From the NCBI RefSeq assembly GCF_043290135.1, contig NC_134707.1, forward strand, positions 83,284,447 to 83,348,446: a stretch of DNA of 64,000 nucleotides. The letters run 5' to 3'. The notes beneath the pieces are model-generated. The model was not told the DNA's origin. It saw only the letters and a list, made by a program, of their open reading frames with translations, and made no database searches. The position numbers and the translations under genes are program-made. This document shows positions 44,619 through 55,618 of this stretch, piece after piece (the stretch's first letter is position 1; each line of letters opens with the position of its first letter). The DNA is from Rhipicephalus microplus. Its lineage: Eukaryota > Arthropoda > Arachnida > Ixodida > Ixodidae.

Positions 44619-45657
44619 TGTGATGCGGGGTTCTTGTTGCTGATTTGTTTTTCTCCCGGGCTGAGCCTCAGAGAGTTTTGTTAATAAGGACAAAGCCGTT
44701 CGGTTTCCAAGAAACACACAAAAAGTTTAATTGAAAAGAAAAAAAGGCAAAGATTCCTCACAAAACAAAACACTTAATAAACAGTTGACTGGACATGACG
44801 AAACACATCTGTAAACACCCAACAAAAACGTTCAAAGTCAGTAACTAAACCTAACGTTCGAAAGGGGCTGAGTGATGGGAGTAGCGCAAGAGTATCGGTG
44901 CAGTCTCACCCACAAGTTGGTTTTCGGCGGTGATGAGAAACCGGAACGCCGTGACTCCTGCGTCACTGCGTGGGCTGGACGAGGACGAGGGAACGCTGGC
45001 TGCTGGCGACACGTCGAAAAGCCCTACCAAATCATGATGGTTTCGGCTTGAGGAGCGTGGACACGTCGGAGACGGGAGAACGCAGGCTGGTGGTGACGCG
45101 TCAGAGAACCAGGGTCGACCTAGTCAAGCAGCTGGGCGCACAGCTCGGGCCCGGAGCCCGACGGCTGTAGCTCGCCTGCCGGAACCAAAGTCCGCAGGCC
45201 CTGGAAAGGAGTTCAGGACCGGATGGCCACGGTCCTTTGGAGCGGGAACCCGACAGCAGGAGGCCCCGGCCGGTGGAAGTCCTGTAGGCTCGGGTCCGGA
45301 ACCCAACGGCCCATCTTCAGCGCCCGGTCCGGTGACGACCTTCCGCTTGCACTGCCTGCCTCGAATTCCCCTTGCTCTGGTCTGCTCAGGCTCCTGCTTC
45401 AGCTCTGGCCCACTTGTCTCGTTCTCATTGGAGATACTGCTGTCTCGCGGTGTCAAGCCATTGGGCCTTGAAATCTCCGTGTTCGCTGCCCATTGGATGT
45501 TTTACCTTTTGTTTACTTCACGTCCTGCCACGCATCCTCGTGCTCGACGCTCTTTAACGTCGTCGTTGTTCAGGCGACCCAGCACGTGCACTCGGTCATC
45601 CTTTAATTTCGCGCACTTTTCGAAGGCGCGCACTTTGAACGCGCACCACACATCACA
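44619..45657 (-). repeat. Element L 3' LTR (1039 bp)
   Basis: Plus strand starts TGTGATGCGGGG and ends CACATCACA. The first 1012 bp match the other LTR without a visible difference; the final 27 bp are missing there. A purine tract (AAAGGGGGG on the minus strand, 45662-45670) follows after a few bases. Reading frames inside both LTRs are identical copies and not genes. Confidence 0.85.
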
Positions 45658-45660
45658 TAC

Positions 45661-46034
45661 GCCCCCCTTTCATTCAAGTTTTTTTTTTAGAAAAAAAAAC
45701 TGCCGATGAGTGCGCGTTCTGCACTACGTCACAATTACACCACATATTTGCACCACGCAGTTCAACACATCACACCGATGGCACCACACTGCTTCTTCGT
45801 TGACATGTCTCACGTCGAAACACCGAGTCCACAGAACGTAACATTCAACCAACAACAATAAGAAAAGTTTTTTTTTTTTTTTTTTCGAGAAGAAAAAAAA
45901 AACTGCCGTTGAGTGCACGTTTCGCACTGCACCACAATTTACCCACATATGTCCGCCACACAGTTCACTGCATTGCCCAAAGGTCCACATTCACTAACCT
46001 CAAAATACGCAAGAAGTGAGAAAAAGTATGGACA
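45661..46034. repeat. Element L internal spacer with polypurine tract and a tandem duplication
   Basis: Next to the purine tract, two ~120 bp units start with an A-run and ACTGCCGNTGAGTGC (about 45691 and 45892). Each continues CACCACATAT-like and CACGCAGTTCA-like. Separated by a 16-T run. Non-coding. Confidence 0.75.
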
Positions 46035-46234
46035 CATCTAGCGGATTGTGAAAATCCCCAAATTAGTAGTACACCACCCCTTTTTTTTTTATCATATATA
46101 CCCTATCATCTCAAAAACTATACATCATGTTAATGTTACATTGCATGTAACTTCTTCAAATATTTACAAGCAACACCCTTCCATGGTCCGCAAGCAAGAT
46201 CCAAAAGAAACCAGCGGGAAATCGAATTTGACGC

Positions 46235-47650
46235 TTAAGTTATAGCGTCCCGTACAAGACGTTTAACTGCTCTAACCATTTGACAAGAGTAAGGAATCGG
46301 AAGCCAGTGGAAGAATTCTCGACCGTAAGCTCGTATGAACCTAAAGCTGTGTATCACCAGGTTCCCAACCTCGAAATCACAAGCATACACGCTGGAATGT
46401 CTGTATGCCAGTCGGAGGCGTTGCCTCCAGGCGCACCAGTACAACCACGCCTGAATCATTTCATCCTTCCCACGAACGCCTTGCTTGAGCTCGTAAGCCG
46501 CTAATCGTTGAGACATCTTAACAGAAGCGACCTCTTCAACCGAAGATGCCAAAGAGCACCAGTCGGCGTCCTTCCTCGTACAATAACCTGCTGGACCATT
46601 ACTGCCTTCTGGTTCACTTTCCATCCCTTCAGCTTTCTGTATTGCTTGTTCATCAATACTTTCAACCCTTCTGTCTGGGTCATCGTGATTACCCTCATTG
46701 TCACATATAGCTGACCTACATCGCAACTCTACTCTCTGTTCTTCAACAAGTGCTTTTGCATTTTGCTCCAATATTCTTCTAAAAGCATCATCTACAATTT
46801 CCCGAGAACACAAGCCATCTCTCTGTATGGGCAAGTTATAATCATGGTGAAAAACCATGTCCGTAGCGTCTGTTGCTATCTCCAGTGGCCCAAAACAATA
46901 GGTAGCTGCTACATCAGAGCTTTCATTATGGCATTCGCCGGCATTACCTAGGAGACCTTTTATTGCTCCTTCAGCGGAGCTATTCAGAGGCAATCCTACC
47001 TCTGAATAAAGTGCGCTTGACCTCTCACAGGTTTCAAAATACCCTTTACTCTGAATGGAACGTTCTTGTTCCATGCTCACGAAGCATTCCTGCGCTTCAA
47101 TAAGCTTATCGAGTCTCCTAGTCTTTTGACTGTTTACCTCCCTGTCATACTCTTTCAGAGTTTCTTTCTCTAGCGAAAGGTCATGACGAGGTACAGGGTC
47201 AGTCTCACGTAAATTCAAATCGCTCCCGATGTAACTGCTTTCAGAGCACACCTCATCCACTGGTTGACTACTCTGGCTCTCAGACCACGTATATTCAGCG
47301 TTTTCCCTCTCAAGCCACTGCTGCAAATCCTCATATTCTAGTTCCAACAGTCTCTTCTTTTCGCGCATCTCTATCTCGAGCAGCCTTTTCTTTTCACGCA
47401 TTTCTAGCTCAAGCTGCTCCTTCTTAGCGCGTGTCTCTCGCTCGAGCTTCTCTCTCCTAGCCCGTGTTTCTCGCTCGAACTCCTCTCTCTTAGCGTGTGT
47501 TTGCAATGCAATCTGCTGCTTTTTAGCGTCACATATCGCAGCCCGTTCCTCACGCTCCCTCTCCATCCGCTCCGCGTACCATACTCTAAACTCCGCTCCC
47601 GTCAGTCCCATTTTATCCGCCAACTCAATTAACTCCCACGTGTTCGTCAT
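46235..47650 (-). CDS. Element L gag-like coiled-coil protein, 471 aa
   Basis: The chosen start is the ATG at 47648-47650, 46 bp after the primer-binding site; the open frame runs back into the LTR without a better ATG. Residues 1-25 (MTNTWELIELADKMGLTGAE) resemble the opening of arachnid Gypsy gag proteins known from memory. Residues ~26-117 form a highly charged coiled coil with repeated EMREKKRLLE units. The middle (~118-390) is acidic and lacks a recognisable capsid, zinc knuckle or protease site. The last ~75 residues are Trp/Arg/Tyr-rich (AWLYWCAWRQRLRL). No stop or frameshift is present. It probably assembles with, or recruits, the gag of a partner element; that is inference. No enzymatic motif. 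Confidence 0.75.
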   Translation of the reverse strand: MTNTWELIELADKMGLTGAEFRVWYAERMEREREERAAICDAKKQQIALQTHAKREEFERETRARREKLERETRAKKEQLELEMREKKRLLEIEMREKKRLLELEYEDLQQWLERENAEYTWSESQSSQPVDEVCSESSYIGSDLNLRETDPVPRHDLSLEKETLKEYDREVNSQKTRRLDKLIEAQECFVSMEQERSIQSKGYFETCERSSALYSEVGLPLNSSAEGAIKGLLGNAGECHNESSDVAATYCFGPLEIATDATDMVFHHDYNLPIQRDGLCSREIVDDAFRRILEQNAKALVEEQRVELRCRSAICDNEGNHDDPDRRVESIDEQAIQKAEGMESEPEGSNGPAGYCTRKDADWCSLASSVEEVASVKMSQRLAAYELKQGVRGKDEMIQAWLYWCAWRQRLRLAYRHSSVYACDFEVGNLVIHSFRFIRAYGREFFHWLPIPYSCQMVRAVKRLVRDAIT

Positions 47651-47695
47651 CGTGTTAACCGCGTCAAAAAATCTACTGGAAAAACAAACGACTTT

Positions 47696-47713
47696 GTCCT
47701 GTCGCGGACGCCA
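47696..47713 (-). promoter_or_regulatory. Element L primer-binding site
   Basis: On the minus strand TGGCGTCCGCGACAGGAC begins 3 nt after the 5' LTR. It starts with TGG, complementary to the CCA end of a tRNA, and most resembles the tRNA-Arg 3' end (from memory, with mismatches). Confidence 0.7.
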
Positions 47714-47716
47714 ATT

Positions 47717-48728
47717 TGTGATGCGGGGTTCTTGTTGCTGATTTGTTTTTCTCCCGGGCTGAGCCTCAGAGAGTTTTGTTAATAAGGACAAAGCCGTTCG
47801 GTTTCCAAGAAACACACAAAAAGTTTAATTGAAAAGAAAAAAAGGCAAAGATTCCTCACAAAACAAAACACTTAATAAACAGTTGACTGGACATGACGAA
47901 ACACATCTGTAAACACCCAACAAAAACGTTCAAAGTCAGTAACTAAACCTAACGTTCGAAAGGGGCTGAGTGATGGGAGTAGCGCAAGAGTATCGGTGCA
48001 GTCTCACCCACAAGTTGGTTTTCGGCGGTGATGAGAAACCGGAACGCCGTGACTCCTGCGTCACTGCGTGGGCTGGACGAGGACGAGGGAACGCTGGCTG
48101 CTGGCGACACGTCGAAAAGCCCTACCAAATCATGATGGTTTCGGCTTGAGGAGCGTGGACACGTCGGAGACGGGAGAACGCAGGCTGGTGGTGACGCGTC
48201 AGAGAACCAGGGTCGACCTAGTCAAGCAGCTGGGCGCACAGCTCGGGCCCGGAGCCCGACGGCTGTAGCTCGCCTGCCGGAACCAAAGTCCGCAGGCCCT
48301 GGAAAGGAGTTCAGGACCGGATGGCCACGGTCCTTTGGAGCGGGAACCCGACAGCAGGAGGCCCCGGCCGGTGGAAGTCCTGTAGGCTCGGGTCCGGAAC
48401 CCAACGGCCCATCTTCAGCGCCCGGTCCGGTGACGACCTTCCGCTTGCACTGCCTGCCTCGAATTCCCCTTGCTCTGGTCTGCTCAGGCTCCTGCTTCAG
48501 CTCTGGCCCACTTGTCTCGTTCTCATTGGAGATACTGCTGTCTCGCGGTGTCAAGCCATTGGGCCTTGAAATCTCCGTGTTCGCTGCCCATTGGATGTTT
48601 TACCTTTTGTTTACTTCACGTCCTGCCACGCATCCTCGTGCTCGACGCTCTTTAACGTCGTCGTTGTTCAGGCGACCCAGCACGTGCACTCGGTCATCCT
48701 TTAATTTCGCGCACTTTTCGAAGGCGCG
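47717..48728 (-). repeat. Element L 5' LTR, outer 27 bp missing
   Basis: Identical to 44619-45630. The outer end stops at CGAAGGCGCG, and AAATTAATTCGAAGGC follows before host sequence resumes. TTAATTTCGCGC (48701-48712) and GCGCGAAATTAA (48724-48735) form a perfect 12 bp inverted repeat across the lost end. Confidence 0.85.
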
Positions 48729-48739
48729 AAATTAATTCG

Positions 48740-49403
48740 AAGGCGGGATCGTTCAGTGTTACCGTAAATGACCTGGGACATTGACCACTCACCATGTAAA
48801 TGAAAGATTACATGTTCTCGGTTACAGTGAACAACGTGAACGCAACGGACAACCCTCAACCCTAAAGGGCTTTGCCCCTCAAACATGGCATATCCCCGAA
48901 GTGAATGCTGACGAGCGGGCGAAGCAGTGGGATCGTTCAGTGTTACCGTAAATGACCTGGGACATTGAGCACTCATCATGTAAATGAGAGCCAAATGGTG
49001 TACAGTTATATATAATGCCTTAAGTGGTATCCTTTGTAGAGTTGTTGTGAGTGGCGTTTTTGCATCCATTGTTACCGCTTTGTGGTATCGGATCAAGCCT
49101 GAAGTTGGAAAATACGAGGTCTGCGCACGTTCCCCTGGTTGGTATCTGGTGGATGTTGGTTATTTCCAATCGTACGAATTGAGTCATAGAGCATACCAAG
49201 ACGTCATTTTTCACACAAGCCACTCGTTGGCGTATAGTGGATACCTTGAATCTGCTGCGACGTTATGGCAGAAATGAAATGTGTGGTCTGTAACGCGCTT
49301 GTTCTTCATCTTCGTCAGCACAATCATAATTTTCAGCGGCGGCTACGATGCACAAGGCCGACGCCAACGGACGAGCTTCTACCTTAAGGAGCTTCGCCCC
49401 TAA
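48740..49403. repeat. Dispersed repeat at the right flank, containing an empty-site copy
   Basis: GGGATCGTTCAGTGTTACCG occurs at about 48745 and 48931, with TAAATGACCTGGGACATTGA after each. Between them, 48809-48930 copies 44497-44617. The 48920 region reads GGGCGAAGCAGTGGGATCG without any LTR, which is how the target probably looked before L inserted. The repeat closes with CTTAAGGAGCTTCGCCCCTA at 49384-49403. Confidence 0.75.
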
Positions 49404-52400
49404 AATGACAATGATTGGGCCAGCTCACGGCGTGCTTCATCCGCTTCGCCTTTGCGAAATCCGTGAGTATAAATAAAAGTCGTGTAGTTTTATTTGTTTG
49501 ACCTTATCGGCATTGCTTTTGGCAAAACTCTTTATGCAAAAGAAATAAGCACGGCTTCGCCACAAGGGCTAAGCACTGAATGGGATAACGAGAAATTGGA
49601 ATATCAAACGAAAAACGTGAAGTCGCTGGACACTTCCAGCGTGCCACTGAAGCACAAAGAAGGAAGGTGTGGGCTTGGTAAAAGTGTTAGATGATATCGA
49701 GTACTTCGTACTAAACTGTGAAAGAGCAGTGAGCCGTCCCAATACGTTCGACAGATGGAGTCGAAAACAACGCACATGCATGCACAGGGCAAAAACTACC
49801 CATGGACTGTTACAGTTGTTACGTCTTTGTGTTTAAGCGACGCGGTTTGTGCTTAAGCGACATTTGTGCTTAAGCGACACAATGCAGAACCTGACGTTCC
49901 TAGATATTTTAAGCGGACATGTGATCAGAAGAAAAAAGTAGCGTTCTTCGGTAACCTAAAGAATGAGCTTATTGTTGCTTACCAAAGTTTTATGCTCATT
50001 TCAATTATGTATTCAGCTTTGTAGCAAGTTGCACAGCTTTAGTTTTGTACCGAGAAAATATGTGAAGTATAACTATTTTGGAACAGGCGTTTTCTGGTAC
50101 TAAACCCTTGTTACTATGAGTGATTGATGACTAATGTTGTTCTAGATTAGTTGTAGGACGCATATAACTATCAAAAACGTATTTTATAAATTTAACTGAA
50201 AAATAAAAATGCCATATGGAAAGTATTAAATGCTAAGCTCATACTCATTCCCTACTTTACGATCATGATAATAACATGAATGATATGCTTTAAAAGAGAT
50301 AATTTACCTCTTCACATGTTGTGGTGAAAATATGTGGTGAAAATACACTATTTATGTGGCATGAGAAATACCCGAAACATCACGTCAAAACACGGGAAGT
50401 AGACCACAGGGGCATCTCGTGCAAAACGCGTTCTAAACGTAACGACGAAAACTTGTCGTTACACGCGGGAGCGACGAAGAAACGAAGCGCGTGGTCAAGG
50501 GTCTCAATATGAACTATTAACTTTTTCTAGGGATACTTCAACGCTAAAGTGTTGGTCTATCTGTCTGTCTACTAGTGTCTATCCAACGATTAAGCCACCC
50601 TGTGAAAGTTTACGCCTCTGCTCGAAGCTCATCGATGTTGATCAGGTGGCTAGTTCGCACTTGTGACGTCCTTTGCAATGAAGCACAAAAATACGTGGCC
50701 AACTTTTTATTGCCGCTTTTATTCGGTATGCGGGAGACCGCTTCACCTTTTCCTACACCATTTCGCGCCTTTGGTTGTGAAGCAGAGAGATGGAAGTGAA
50801 CGTCATTTTGCGACGTGGTAAGTTTACCACAAGTTCATCTGTGTGGCAAGATTGTGCTTTATAAAATGATTACTTCGATTATGGGAGTTTCGGAATCTTG
50901 GTCATTTTGAGCACGATGCCAGGCCCATGGCATGTTGCGAGCTTCGCGGCCACAGCGTGAGGAGTCGCCACCATCGAAACGACGACAGCGCACCTGGCCG
51001 CGTAGGTGAACGAAACCGAACGAAGCCTTTTTTTGACGATTTTATTTGTAAGCTTTCGGAATGGTAAGCATAAAAACCGTTCCTCATTTCATTTCAGACA
51101 TTCAGAAGCATGAAAAGTGCGAAAGCGTAGAAAATTGGAAAGTGATACACTTTAGTTGGCAATGCGGACCAGGACACAAACAGTCTCGCCGCACTGCTCG
51201 TGAAAGGCACGCATTTATGTTATTACCAGTTAGAGTAAGTTTACCGAATACTGTCAACAAGTTCAGGGACGTAAGTGGTATGCCTTTACTTACTGCAGCA
51301 AAGGTTTCGTGCAATGCGATGGATATATCAGTCAGCACTGGACAGCTTCTGTGCTCCGGGCATCTGCGTTGAAGCTATGCGTAGTACGTTTACCTTCTTT
51401 GCACATGAACGCTGATGCATGCACATTGTTCACTGCTGTACGTGCTAAATTGTTGCTTACGTGGCCTTTATTTTGTGTAAACATTGATTGATTGACTTTC
51501 AATAAAACGATTCATTGCTGCAAGCTTGTGTGACCAGCGTTGTCACTTCGCTCGGCCTGTATGCGGCATCACAACTTACTAAAGTAAGTATGCAAGATAC
51601 TTATGAGCTCATATCGCCCAGTTTACTGCATTGTACTATGTGTAAACGATAGAAATTGAGAAAGGGGGCTGCTACAACGAGCACGGGTCAGCCATGACGC
51701 CGAAGCAGACGACGACGATGTCGTCTGCTATGCGGAAGGCCAGCCGTCATATCAAAACACTCTGGTGCTTTTAAAACCTATTTCATTTTATACGCAATCA
51801 TAAATTACACAAACAATATTCTTAGTTATATTTGGTTTAAAAATATGTGTAGAAGGTGACGAAACCTTTTTCACTTATTAGTAATATAGTCATTTTGCAA
51901 TCTTTTTACGATTCCTTGCCGAAGCGCCGTTGCTTCTAAATTGCTGTCCCCTTGGCTGTATGGAAATGTCACTTCACTGACGAGGCTTTGGTGAACTCCT
52001 CGCGCGAGATGCAAAGGTAAGCAGCTAGGGGACTAGTTCAAGGGGACTCTAGACAATCAGCTCTCTTTGGTTGTTTATAAACACCTTGTGCTCTGCAAAT
52101 GTGATATAAGCCTACTTCCAGTTTAACTAGACCCTTGATTTTTCGCTTGCCATGAAAGTTCTTAAACTACACTTATCAAGGCTATTAAACCGAAAATATA
52201 TGAATCTAGAATAAATGTGTTTATTAGTCGCATGTCCCCTTAAGCTACTGCGCTTGTATATTACCATACTGGAGCAAATAAAGTGAAAATATTCACTGTG
52301 TGGTATTCATGGGGGGGGGGAGGAGAGAATTTCAGGAAGATTGATATCGACGGCTGCCCGCGGGGAATAATAAGAAAAGGTTACTGAAATTGTTGGGGTG

Positions 52401-52530
52401 GAAGATGAAGGAAATTGCGTGTGACAAGCATTGAAGAGACGAAGAAGGGTAGTGGGGCAGGGGCTTGTTTGTTGGACACTTCGATTGTAAACTAGTAATG
52501 TTCGGTTAGGTATGCGTAGAAAAACTCTTC
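49404..52530. other. No confident gene; small repeat fragments
   Basis: 49480-49650 shares blocks with 13190-13370. A 103-codon frame at 51061-51372 and others nearby show no family motif. A poly-G run lies at 52311-52320. AATAAA occurs near 51502 without an evident gene. Confidence 0.35.
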
Positions 52531-52544
52531 TCTCAGCGTAGCGT

Positions 52545-52973
52545 ATGAATGTTCGCCCGATGCTTGAGTGTGGGCGCGTACTACACGCTTGGGTACCCGC
52601 TCACAAGACATATTCTTTAGTAGTCATCGAGAGACAAGCCTTGAGAGTATGCTTTGGTATCCCCAAGTTTGTAGCAATGAAGGTCTTGTATTTGCAAACT
52701 GAACTTTCTTCGCTTGGTACCCGTTTTAAATTATTACCTACAGAGTCATTTGTCAGGCTGTATAAATCACTGGTAAGGCGTTTAGAAACCGTTATTGTTG
52801 CCCGTCCTCACTTGTTTTCGGGACAGTACTGGCCGATATTTTGTACGACTCAAATTCTGGTTATGCAGCCTTTTCTGGGCGCATTAAGCATTAAAATTGT
52901 TGACGTGCATTCATTTTGGAACAGTATCAATGCGATTAAAATAGAGTATGATGATATCATTCCGAAAAGTTAA
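52545..52973 (+). pseudogene. LINE-B RT C-terminal region
   Basis: The 142-codon frame reads PMLECGRVLHAW, IERQALRVCFGIPKFVAMKV and LYLQTELSSLGTRF, the thumb/connection segment between RT and RNase H of I-group LINEs. It ends at a TAA (52971-52973) that a working copy would not have. Confidence 0.75.
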
Positions 52974-53039
52974 AATTCATTCCACCTAAGTTTTTAGGAG
53001 CTATATGAATGGATTACTTTGTCTATGCGCCAATGAAAA

Positions 53040-53413
53040 CAGTCGTAGACACTGATGCATCACAAAGTGAAAAAAAGATGATATTTTTTCCTTAACTACA
53101 TAGGTCCTTTCTTTTTCGCCTTGTCGATTTTGTGCCCTTCTTTGAAGCAGAATGCTTTGCGATGATTCTAGCTCTCGATAAAATAACTGCTTCAGTAAGG
53201 TTCGCAGTAATTTTAACGGATTCACTATCAGGGTGTGCCTCCCTTACTGCAGATCAGAACTCGCATGCTCAAAGTGCTTCCAAAACATTAGTTCCCTCGC
53301 ATCTCAATCTGATCAAATTGGTCTTGGTTCCAGGACGTAAGGACATTTATATAAATGAAATGACAGATTCACTGGCAAACTCATCTTTAAATCGACCTGT
53401 TATAGAAGTTTGA
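53040..53413 (+). pseudogene. LINE-B RNase H domain
   Basis: The four catalytic acids can be seen: Asp in DTDASQSEKK (about 53050, another frame), Glu in FEAECFAMILALDKI, Asp in VILTDSLSGC, Asp in NEMTDSLANSSLN. LVLVPGRKDI precedes the last, where W-V-P-G-H is usual. A frameshift near 53090 separates the first strand from the rest. Confidence 0.85.
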
Positions 53414-53919
53414 ACACCATCCAAATTCATTATAGATGCTAGATTAGGAAGAAAACTGCGGTTGAATGAATGTTCTGCCCCTTCAATCACGGCCACATCA
53501 TATTTCAGACAGTTCATCATTTGGAATAGTAAATTACGTCAAACTCGACCCATTAGAATTCGCCATCGCTAGACTGTGTTGTCTGACTCCGAAGCTTAAT
53601 TTATGTTTACACAGAGTGGGTCTGGCAGCCTCCTCTTATTGTTTTGTTTGAGAAGTAAATGAGTCAACCGAGAATCATCTTATTTCTGGTGACAGACAGT
53701 CTGCATTACGCAAAATACTTTAGGTGCCGTTCTAGCCTCCTTAGAATGAACTCCAATGCGCAGAACGTACTTTGTGTCAGGAATTTGTCTCTTGGCCACA
53801 GTGACGGGAAGATTGCTGACGCATTGCAGCAGTTCACTTCAAATATATTTGAATTTTGGAATCAATATTTGTTCTTGTTTGTTTTTTTACTTTTCCAAGT
53901 TTCTTGTTTAAATTTCTAA
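53414..53919 (+). pseudogene. LINE-B C-terminal region
   Basis: Broken continuation. NSNAQNVLCVRNLSLGHSDG and IADALQQF at 53740-53840 correspond to the end of the protein and match the copy at 28100-28200. The stop is at 53917-53919. Confidence 0.65.
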
Positions 53920-54100
53920 CTGCCGCTGAATCGCTTCTATAGCATTGCAGTATTCCATACTGTGTCTTCTTTCTCCTTTCTCTTAAATAAACCAATCCCA
54001 GCCCTTTAGTAAAAATTATCTTATGAAAACAATTCCGTTCTACACTAATCTCCAGCGTGGGTGTGCGCCACAGGTTCAAGCAAGTTTCCTTCTCTTGACT

Positions 54101-55345
54101 TGACGCCATGCTGTAGACTGCCCTGCGCTGAGCGCCAATGAAGCTCCGGGGAGATTTTTCATCAAAGAACATACAATTGAAAGATCAAAGGCTGTCACAA
54201 GAAGATGCCTAAATAAGCATCTTCGGGAAACTAGGGCGGTGGCCTATTGCTAATGGGCGTGGCTGGCTTTGCGAGATTATAGAACTGCGGGGGCGGCCAC
54301 TCGGGGAAGAATGGTTGGACCAATAACCTTGTTTTAGCTTAAAAACACAGTGTACGTAGGAGACAGCCGAGGGGTTGGCACGATAGCTTTAATTTATGTA
54401 TCGCTAACCAGCCTGGTGGTTTCCTCCCCGAAATAGCTCTTGCGTCTTTTTTATTACATGGTGTAATAAACGACCTTGAAGGAAACGTGTTACTCTTTCT
54501 CGACAGCCCCGGGTGGCAGGCAATTAGTGAAGACTATAAATTTTTTTCTATTTTGTCCACTTCATAGGGGTAGTACATGTGATCGTTTTTTTTTTTTTGA
54601 AACGCAAAAACAAGATTCCAGGGTTCGCACTGTGTGCAAGAGACAGCCAGCTATGATTACACTTATTTTTGTTACCCCGCATGTATTTCGCAAACGTTTA
54701 ACGAGCATAATTAACTAAAAGTACACAGAGTATACCAGAAAAAAGTCTTTACACTTGCAGAAGTTCCAAAACACTTACTAGAATTCAATTTGGGCGAAGA
54801 ATGTATCTTCGCAATAATCAAAGAGTGGACCGTGCCTTGTTTATCTTTGAGGCATAGCTGGCTGAAACAGGCCGGACTCGGCCGTGGCCAAGTCTGGCGG
54901 GCCTGAGCCGGGTACGGGCTGTATTTAAAAACACCGGGCTGGGCTTGTGTGGGCCGGAGCATGATGTTCTTGGTCGGGGCCGGACAAACCGGCCTTTGCA
55001 TTGCTTCACCTCACGTTACGTATAGCCTGGTATAGCTGAGTTGAACCACTACTCATTATTTTCTTGTTTCCTGTATCTAGGCGCAGTTTTATGTTTTCCG
55101 TGTCTTACTCCTACCGCACGATCCTTATGCTCGAACTCCGTCGACCGGGAATATTGTTCATCAAGAGAGAACAAAGCCCAAACAAGAAGACGCACAGATG
55201 CCACTTGTTCTATCGCAATATCTCAAGGCTAACCACGTTCGACCACGACGGGCTTGGTGCCCCTTGTATTCCAATAGCAATTACACGGACACCCCTACCT
55301 TGTGTGTGCAGCCGCCTTCATGCTTCGTATAAATAGAAATCATTA
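54101..55345. other. No gene seen; G/C-rich cryptic simple sequence at 54865-54985
   Basis: GGGCCGG/CGGGCTGGGC-like motifs recur at 54865-54985. Otherwise nothing recognisable between LINE-B and G3. Confidence 0.4.
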
Positions 55346-55349
55346 ATAT
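55346..55349. repeat. G3 target-site duplication, left
   Basis: ATAT, matched at 60744-60747. Confidence 0.75.
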
Positions 55350-55515
55350 TGTCACGTGGTCACAGAACGACCACAACGTCTGTTAACAGGAGCAGCACTG
55401 GACGTTGAGCCAAACCGAACGTTAAAGCACGAGCACACCAACCGTCTTCTTTTTCTTTCACACCATGGCACATACTCGCATTGGCATGGCTAAACCTCGT
55501 TCCATGCCTGTGGCA
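55350..55515 (-). repeat. G3 3' LTR
   Basis: Plus strand TGTCACGTGG to CCTGTGGCA. A purine tract (CGAAGGGGGGGGGG on the minus strand) lies just inside at 55519-55532. Confidence 0.95.
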
Positions 55516-55618
55516 TTACCCCCCCCCCTTCGAAAAAAAAAGTACCACCCCGATGACCAATGCCGATTAAAAGTTAAAGTAGTCCCGTACACGCACAAAG
55601 ACGCGTGATGAAGCAGTG

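Larger units (their letters stand above)
44619..48728 (-). mobile_element. Element L: non-autonomous LTR retrotransposon with one intact ORF
   Basis: Direct repeats 44619-45630 and 47717-48728 appear identical base for base. Read on the minus strand the element has a 5' LTR, an 18 nt primer-binding site, a 471-codon ORF, ~560 bp of non-coding sequence with A/T runs, a purine tract and a 3' LTR. The left LTR probably extends to 45657, where TGTGATG...CATCACA form perfect inverted ends beside the purine tract; the right LTR lacks the last 27 bp. There is no protease, RT, RNase H or integrase, and the 2.1 kb interior has no room for them. It must use enzymes from another element. Near-identical LTRs imply a very recent insertion. 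Confidence 0.85.
52540..54100 (+). mobile_element. LINE-B: I-group LINE, 5'-truncated
   Basis: It holds the end of RT, an RNase H and the C-terminal region, then a 3' UTR ending CCAGCGTGGGTGTGCGCCAC near 54075. Two further 3' ends of the family lie at 28070-28480 and 61721-61887. It differs from LINE-A in RNase H sequence and 3' UTR. It was probably cut at the 5' end by incomplete reverse transcription. No target duplication was found. Confidence 0.8.

Noticed and set aside
44970..45456. Frames repeated exactly at 48068-48554
   Set aside because: They lie within the LTRs of element L; identity reflects LTR duplication, not a gene pair.
46235..47815. Longer 526-codon version of the L frame starting in the LTR
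   Set aside because: The extra 55 codons cover LTR and the primer-binding site and do not begin with a supported ATG; the ATG at 47650 is the natural start.
54865..54985. GC-rich tract considered as a CpG-island promoter
   Set aside because: It is a degenerate GGGCCGG/CGGGCTGG simple repeat with no gene adjacent.
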